Assembly (NCBI RefSeq): GCF_030160295.1
Contig: NZ_BSOB01000046.1
Coordinates: forward strand, 124,001 to 188,000
From: Dyella acidisoli
GTDB lineage: Bacteria; Pseudomonadota; Gammaproteobacteria; Xanthomonadales; Rhodanobacteraceae
DNA length: 64,000 bases
Direction of reading: 5' to 3'
Translations under genes and position numbers: made by a program
Notes under the pieces: generated by a model
Database searches by the model: none
Told to the model about the DNA's origin: nothing
The model's input: only the letters and a program-made list of their open reading frames with translations
Part shown: piece by piece, positions 59,868 through 64,000 of the stretch
Layout of the letters: every line of letters begins with the position of its first letter
Numbering within the stretch: position 1 is the first letter of the stretch

Positions 59868-62227
59868 CGCAACGGAGCTTGCGGTTACGTGCTGGATGGT
59901 TCGTGGCGATAGCGCTGCTGATCGCCTTGCTCTGCGCATGGCTGCTGCTTGGGCGTGAGCGTTCGCCCATTCAAACCGATCTGCTGGCCATGTTGCCGGC
60001 AACCGAGCGCAATCCGCTGGCCGAAGTCGCTGCACAACGGCTTGCCCACGCCAATGGCGATCGCGTGATGCTGCTGGTAGCCAATGCGGATGACGATCAC
60101 GCCAAGGCAGCAGCACGCGAATTGGGACAGGTGCTCGCGAAGGATGGCGTATTCGCCTCCGTTACCGCTGAACTGCCGCCATTCGATCTGCAGCAATTGG
60201 TTACGCCGTATCTGGCGCATCGCTTCGCGCTGCTGACTGATGCAGATCGCCAAACGCTTGAACAACCGGGTTATGACCCGCAGCAAGCGCTGGCCCAACG
60301 CATCAACGAACCATTCGTTACCGGCGTTGGCACACATCTGCAAGATGATCCATTCGGCTGGTTGCAACACTGGCTGGAACAGCAGCCCTGGAGCCGCTCG
60401 CCACTGCTGCCCGAAGACAATCTGCTGACTGCGCATCGTGATGACGGCAGCTACGTGCTGGTCACCGCCACGCTCAACGGTTCGTCGTATGACGACGCCA
60501 TACAGCGTCGCGCGTTGAGTGCGTTGAACCAGGCCGAGACTGCGATCGAACACGATCATCCCGGCACACACATGCTGCGTACGGGTGCGCTGTTCTATGC
60601 GGCCTCTGCGCGCAGCGATGCCGAGCGCGACGTGCATCGCGTGGGTCTGATTTCCACGCTCGGCATTGCCTTGCTGTTGCTTGCCGTTTTCCGATCGCCG
60701 TGGCCGCTGCTGCTAGCGTTTCTTTCCACTGCCATCGGCATCGTCGCTGCCACTACGGTAAGCGTGCTGGTGTTCGGACAGATCTATCTGCTAACGCTGG
60801 TGTTTGGCGCGGCGTTGCTTGGCGAGGCGGTGGATTATTCGATTCAATACCTCACCGCGCGTGCCAATGCCGGTGAGGCGTGGGAGCCACGCGGCGGTTT
60901 GCGGCAGGTTCGCCCTGCCCTGCTGCTCGCGCTGGGTACTTCTCTGCTCGGCTATGCCCTGCTCGGGTTGGTGCCATTCCCGGCGCTGCGCCAAATGGCG
61001 TGCTTCGCCATGGTAGGCATGGTGGCAGCATGTCTTAGCGTGTTCTTTCTGCTGCCTGCGCTATTACCGCGCCCGGCAAAACCGTTGTCTGCCGCATCCG
61101 TACGCCTTGCATTATTTCTGCAGCGGGCAATAACGTCTTTCGTATCCGGTTGGCATGGCAAGGTGCTTGCATTGTTGACCTTGTTGCTGGCCGTACCGGG
61201 CTGGTGGCAATTGCACCACGACGACGACGTGCACTTGCTGATTTCGCCGCCCGCCCAACTCGTTGCGCAGGAAAAGCAGATTCGCGATATCACCGGCGTC
61301 GGCAATGGCACGCAGTTCTACCTGGTGCAAGGTGACAACGAAGACCAAGTATTGCAACGCGAAGAAGCGCTGGAAAAGCGTCTGCAAGCGATGACGGATG
61401 CACAGCACCTGCAAGGCTGGCTGGGACTGGCCGGCATGGTGCCGTCGTTGCAGCGTCAACAAGCCAATCAGGCGCTGTTGGCACCGCTGTTTGCGCAGCC
61501 GGATCGCATGCGCCAATGGTTACATGGTGCAGGCTTTCGCGATGCCGATATCGATCGCTTTATCCAGGCTTGGCCCGGCACGCCTTTGGTTTTGCGTGAC
61601 TGGTTGAAAACTGCCGTTGCCACACCGTTTCGCTATTTGTGGATGGGCGACAACGGACAACATGGCGCGGCCTCGCTGGTATTACCGCAAGGCGATGCAT
61701 CGGGTGATCTACTGAAGCAGGCGGCGAAGGACTTGCCAGGCGTTACGCTGGTGGACAAAGCAGCCGGGGTATCCGATCTGTTCGGTCGCTATCGCCGCTA
61801 TGCCAGCATCTGGTTACTGGCGGCGATCCTGTTGATCGTGCCGGTGTTCGGCTGGCGGTACGGCTGGCGCAGCATGCCGCGCGTGCTCGCGCCGCCGGTG
61901 CTGGGTATTGGCTTCACGCTGGCAGCGCTGGGTTATCTGCATCATCCACTTACGCTGTTCCATTGGATGGCCTTGATGCTGGTACTCGGCGTCGGCGCGA
62001 ATTACGCGGTATTTCTGCGCGAAGGCGAACCCTACGTGGCGCATCGACCCGGCGCCATGTACGCGAGCGTGCTGCTCTCCGCCATCACCGCACTGTTGTC
62101 GTTCGGACTGCTGGCGTGGAGTTCGATGCCCGCACTGCGCGATTTCGGCCTTACCTTGCTGCTTGGCATCGGCTTCACTGCGTTGCTGGTGCCTGCCAGC
62201 GTGCCTGCGCGGAATCCTTCTTCATGA
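59864..62227 (+). CDS. MMPL-family (RND) exporter of aryl-polyene cluster
   Basis: 787 aa with two halves of the RND layout. The first has a TM helix (WFVAIALLIALLCAWLLLGR), a large periplasmic loop, and a helix bundle (VHRVGLISTLGIALLLLAVF, SPWPLLLAFLSTAIGIVAAT, TLVFGAALLGEAVDYSIQYL). The second repeats this (ASIWLLAAILLIVPVFGW and later TM helices to FGLTLLLGIGFTALLV). GEAVDYSIQY carries the central acidic residue expected for proton coupling. It likely moves the polyene lipid to the periplasm with the LolA-like carrier. It overlaps LolA (ATGA). Confidence 0.9.
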   Translation: MTQRSLRLRAGWFVAIALLIALLCAWLLLGRERSPIQTDLLAMLPATERNPLAEVAAQRLAHANGDRVMLLVANADDDHAKAAARELGQVLAKDGVFASVTAELPPFDLQQLVTPYLAHRFALLTDADRQTLEQPGYDPQQALAQRINEPFVTGVGTHLQDDPFGWLQHWLEQQPWSRSPLLPEDNLLTAHRDDGSYVLVTATLNGSSYDDAIQRRALSALNQAETAIEHDHPGTHMLRTGALFYAASARSDAERDVHRVGLISTLGIALLLLAVFRSPWPLLLAFLSTAIGIVAATTVSVLVFGQIYLLTLVFGAALLGEAVDYSIQYLTARANAGEAWEPRGGLRQVRPALLLALGTSLLGYALLGLVPFPALRQMACFAMVGMVAACLSVFFLLPALLPRPAKPLSAASVRLALFLQRAITSFVSGWHGKVLALLTLLLAVPGWWQLHHDDDVHLLISPPAQLVAQEKQIRDITGVGNGTQFYLVQGDNEDQVLQREEALEKRLQAMTDAQHLQGWLGLAGMVPSLQRQQANQALLAPLFAQPDRMRQWLHGAGFRDADIDRFIQAWPGTPLVLRDWLKTAVATPFRYLWMGDNGQHGAASLVLPQGDASGDLLKQAAKDLPGVTLVDKAAGVSDLFGRYRRYASIWLLAAILLIVPVFGWRYGWRSMPRVLAPPVLGIGFTLAALGYLHHPLTLFHWMALMLVLGVGANYAVFLREGEPYVAHRPGAMYASVLLSAITALLSFGLLAWSSMPALRDFGLTLLLGIGFTALLVPASVPARNPSS

Positions 62228-62255
62228 ATCTCTTTTTTGCACGGAGCACTCGTCG

Positions 62256-63479
62256 ATGAAGCGTGTCGTCATCACCGGGATGGGTGGTATTACGCCATTG
62301 GGACATGACTGGTCGCAGATCGAACCGCGCTTGCGCGCAGGCCGCAACGCGGTGCGCCGCATGCCGGAGTGGGATTTTTTTGAATCCCTGAACAGCCGGC
62401 TCGGTTGTCCTGTCGACGACTTCCAGATACCGGACTGGCCACGCAAGCATCTGCGTTCGATGGGACGCGTAGCGCAACTGGCGGTTGCAGCAAGCGAACG
62501 CGCCTTGTGCGATGCCGGGCTGCGCGACGATGTAACCATCAGCGATGGACGCATGGGTGTGGCGTACGGTTCTTCCGGCGGCAGCGTGGAGCCGGTGCGT
62601 GTGATGGGCCGCATGCTGGAGACCGGCTCCATGCAAGGTGTGACCGCCACCAGCTATGTGCAGATGATGGCGCATACCACGGCGGTGAACGTTGGCGTGT
62701 TCTTCGGTTTGAAAGGCCGCATTCTGCCAACGTCCAGTGCATGCACGTCCGGCAGCCAGGCGATCGGCTATGGGTATGAGACCATCCAGCAAGGTAAGCA
62801 GAAAATCATGCTGTGCGGCGGCGCGGAGGAATTGTCTGGCCCCGGCGTTGCGGTGTTCGATACATTGTTCGCCACCAGCACGCGCAACGACGAAGCGTCG
62901 CTCACGCCACGCCCTTTCGATCGCGCGCGTGATGGCCTGGTGGTAGGCGAAGGCGCCGCCACGCTGGTGTTGGAGGAATACGAACATGCTCGTGCACGTG
63001 GCGCACGCATCTATGCGGAAATCGTGGGCTTCGGCTGCAACTCCGACGGCAACCACATCACCCAGCCCACCAGCGAAACCATGGCTACAGCCATGCATCT
63101 CGCCTTGCAGGATGCACAGCTTTCCCCTGACGCCATCGGCTACGTGAGTGCACATGGCACCGCGACCGATCGTGGCGACGTGGCCGAAACCCATGCCACG
63201 GCACAGGTGCTTGGCAAGCGCGTGCCAATCAGCTCGATGAAAAGCTACGTGGGCCATACGCTGGGTGCCTGCGGCGCGCTGGAGTCATGGTGGGCAGTGC
63301 AAATGATGCGCGATGGCTGGTTTGCGCCGACTGTGAACCTTAGCGAGCCCGATGCGGCGTGTGCGGAGCTGGATTACATCGTGGGTGCAGGGCGCGCGTT
63401 GGGGGCGGAGTATGTGATGAATAACAATTTTGCGTTTGGTGGGATCAATACGTCGTTGGTGTTTAGGGCGTTGGGGTGA
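62256..63479 (+). CDS. Beta-ketoacyl-ACP synthase of aryl-polyene cluster (FabF-like)
   Basis: 407 aa from the ATG at 62256; the longer frame from 62163 overlaps the exporter. The catalytic triad is complete: Cys163 (SSACTSGSQ), His300 (SAHGTATDRGD) and His334 (GHTLGACG). It extends the polyene on ACP with malonyl units, alternately reduced by enzymes probably encoded beyond the window. In these clusters it acts as a heterodimer with a chain-length factor, which begins at 63634. Confidence 0.94.
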   Translation: MKRVVITGMGGITPLGHDWSQIEPRLRAGRNAVRRMPEWDFFESLNSRLGCPVDDFQIPDWPRKHLRSMGRVAQLAVAASERALCDAGLRDDVTISDGRMGVAYGSSGGSVEPVRVMGRMLETGSMQGVTATSYVQMMAHTTAVNVGVFFGLKGRILPTSSACTSGSQAIGYGYETIQQGKQKIMLCGGAEELSGPGVAVFDTLFATSTRNDEASLTPRPFDRARDGLVVGEGAATLVLEEYEHARARGARIYAEIVGFGCNSDGNHITQPTSETMATAMHLALQDAQLSPDAIGYVSAHGTATDRGDVAETHATAQVLGKRVPISSMKSYVGHTLGACGALESWWAVQMMRDGWFAPTVNLSEPDAACAELDYIVGAGRALGAEYVMNNNFAFGGINTSLVFRALG

Positions 63480-63511
63480 TGAGCGTGTCTTCTTATTCAA
63501 CGCCTGCTTTT

Positions 63512-63599
63512 CCGGCCGTCATTCCCGCGAAAACGGGAATCCATTTTTCTTCGATGCAAGAGGCAAAGATGGATTCCCGCTTTCGCGGGAATGACGGCG
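63512..63599. repeat. Paired REP-like units
   Basis: CGTCATTCCCGCGAAAACGG... and its inverted partner ending CGGGAATGACGGC, 88 bp between the ketosynthase and the chain-length factor. Same composite as 59162-59247. Confidence 0.8.
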
Positions 63600-63633
63600 A
63601 GGAAAAATTAGGCGCCGTTGCAAGAGTTAACTC

Positions 63634-64000
63634 ATGATGGAATTCCACATCCACCACCTCCACGCCTGGGCCCCCGGCCTCGACACTAACGAAGCCTGGC
63701 AGGCATGGGCCCATCACCCCACTCGCCGGCCCGACAACAACGAGCAACCAAGCTGCGATTTCCTGCCTACCATGCAACGCCGCCGCCTGAGCCGCCTGGC
63801 ACGCATGACCATGCACGCCGCATGGCCGCTATGCGGTGAAGAAGAACAACTGCCGTTCGTGTTCGCTTCACGCCATGGGGAAACGCCACGCACGTTCGCG
63901 CTGCTTGGTGATGTGGCTGATGAACAACCTTTGTCACCCACGCAATTCGGGCTGTCGGTGCACAATGCGATTGCCGGTCAATGGTCAATCCTGCGCGGTC
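63634..64000 (+). CDS. Ketosynthase chain-length factor, 3' end beyond window
   Basis: The ATG at 63634 or 63637 opens a frame to the right edge: MMEFHIHHLHAWAPGLDTNE, then CDFLPTMQRRRLSRLARM, FVFASRHGETPRTFALL and SPTQFGLSVHNAIAGQWSI. This order matches the beta-ketoacyl synthase-like N-terminal domain (PF13723) used as the partner of the ketosynthase in aryl-polyene clusters. Such partners usually lack the active-site Cys; that part lies outside the window. The gap to the previous gene holds only the REP pair. The annotation is therefore partial at the 3' end. Confidence 0.85.
   Translation, partial: MMEFHIHHLHAWAPGLDTNEAWQAWAHHPTRRPDNNEQPSCDFLPTMQRRRLSRLARMTMHAAWPLCGEEEQLPFVFASRHGETPRTFALLGDVADEQPLSPTQFGLSVHNAIAGQWSILRG

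Noticed and set aside
62175-63257. 360-aa minus-strand frame opposite the ketosynthase
   Set aside because: The opposite strand encodes a complete ketosynthase with its catalytic residues; the antisense frame has no domain.
1-64000. CRISPR array, rRNA or tRNA genes
   Set aside because: No regularly spaced short direct repeats or cloverleaf-like sequences were found by reading both strands; a tRNA scan could still find one.

Overview
The window looks like a chromosome segment of a gammaproteobacterium of the Rhodanobacteraceae/Xanthomonadales type (Dyella-, Luteibacter- or Frateuria-like). This is an inference from gene content: a type II aryl-polyene/xanthomonadin-style cluster at the right edge, a fused acyl-CoA mutase (IcmF), a leucine dehydrogenase, secreted proteins with poor recognisability, and abundant dispersed palindromes with the core GTCATCCCGGCGAAGGCC or GTCATTCCCGCGAAAGCG. 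No rRNA, tRNA or CRISPR array was recognised.

Layout. 0-4.1 kb: a secreted eqolisin-like protein cut by the left edge, a broken Imm11-type immunity gene, a secreted TIM-barrel hydrolase, and a duplicated 3' tail of the first gene. 4.2-13.6 kb: ordinary single genes (lipoprotein, YciI-like, DUF1761-like, BPSS1780-like, TPR and metallo-beta-lactamase proteins). 14-16.4 kb: an IS21-type istA/istB element. 18-22.6 kb: an AraC regulator divergent from an Ohr/OsmC protein and esterase, then a DUF2892-sigma factor-lipase group. 22.7-30.7 kb: an accessory island with an SseB-like protein, an XRE regulator with a palindromic operator, and three co-directional genes (possible winged-helix protein, HEPN-like protein, 1297-aa STAND NTPase) that form a candidate anti-phage module. 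30.7-36.0 kb: decayed DNA with direct and inverted duplications, a TonB-like lipoprotein, small secreted proteins and a truncated marC. 35.4-37.7 kb: an AHH-nuclease toxin with an Imm11 immunity protein, and a YopT-like cysteine protease. 37.8-39.2 kb: a complete IS4-type element with inverted ends and a 9-bp target duplication. 39.3-42.1 kb: a reverse transcriptase overlapping a PD-(D/E)XK nuclease gene, the second candidate defence system. 42.2-52.5 kb: core-like genes (Lys/Ala-rich DNA-binding protein, IcmF, dicarboxylate symporter, hydrolase/TetR, YXWGXW proteins, leucine dehydrogenase). 52.6-57.8 kb: an FrmR/RcnR-type regulator, a structured leader with small ORFs, a degenerate AdoMet decarboxylase homologue, an unusual NRAMP transporter and a carbohydrate porin. 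58.0-64.0 kb: ACP, glycosyltransferase, LolA-like, MMPL exporter, ketosynthase and chain-length factor, continuing past the right edge.

How parts work together. Leucine dehydrogenase and IcmF both belong to branched-chain amino and fatty acid metabolism. The right-edge genes would build an aryl-polyene on ACP and export it to the outer membrane. The toxin, immunity, RT and STAND genes sit among palindromic repeats and IS elements, as expected of an exchange-prone region. The palindrome built on GGAGGTAGTTAA / TTAACTACCTCC recurs about nine times, only around the accessory genes at 0.7-9.3 kb and 36.8-41.7 kb.
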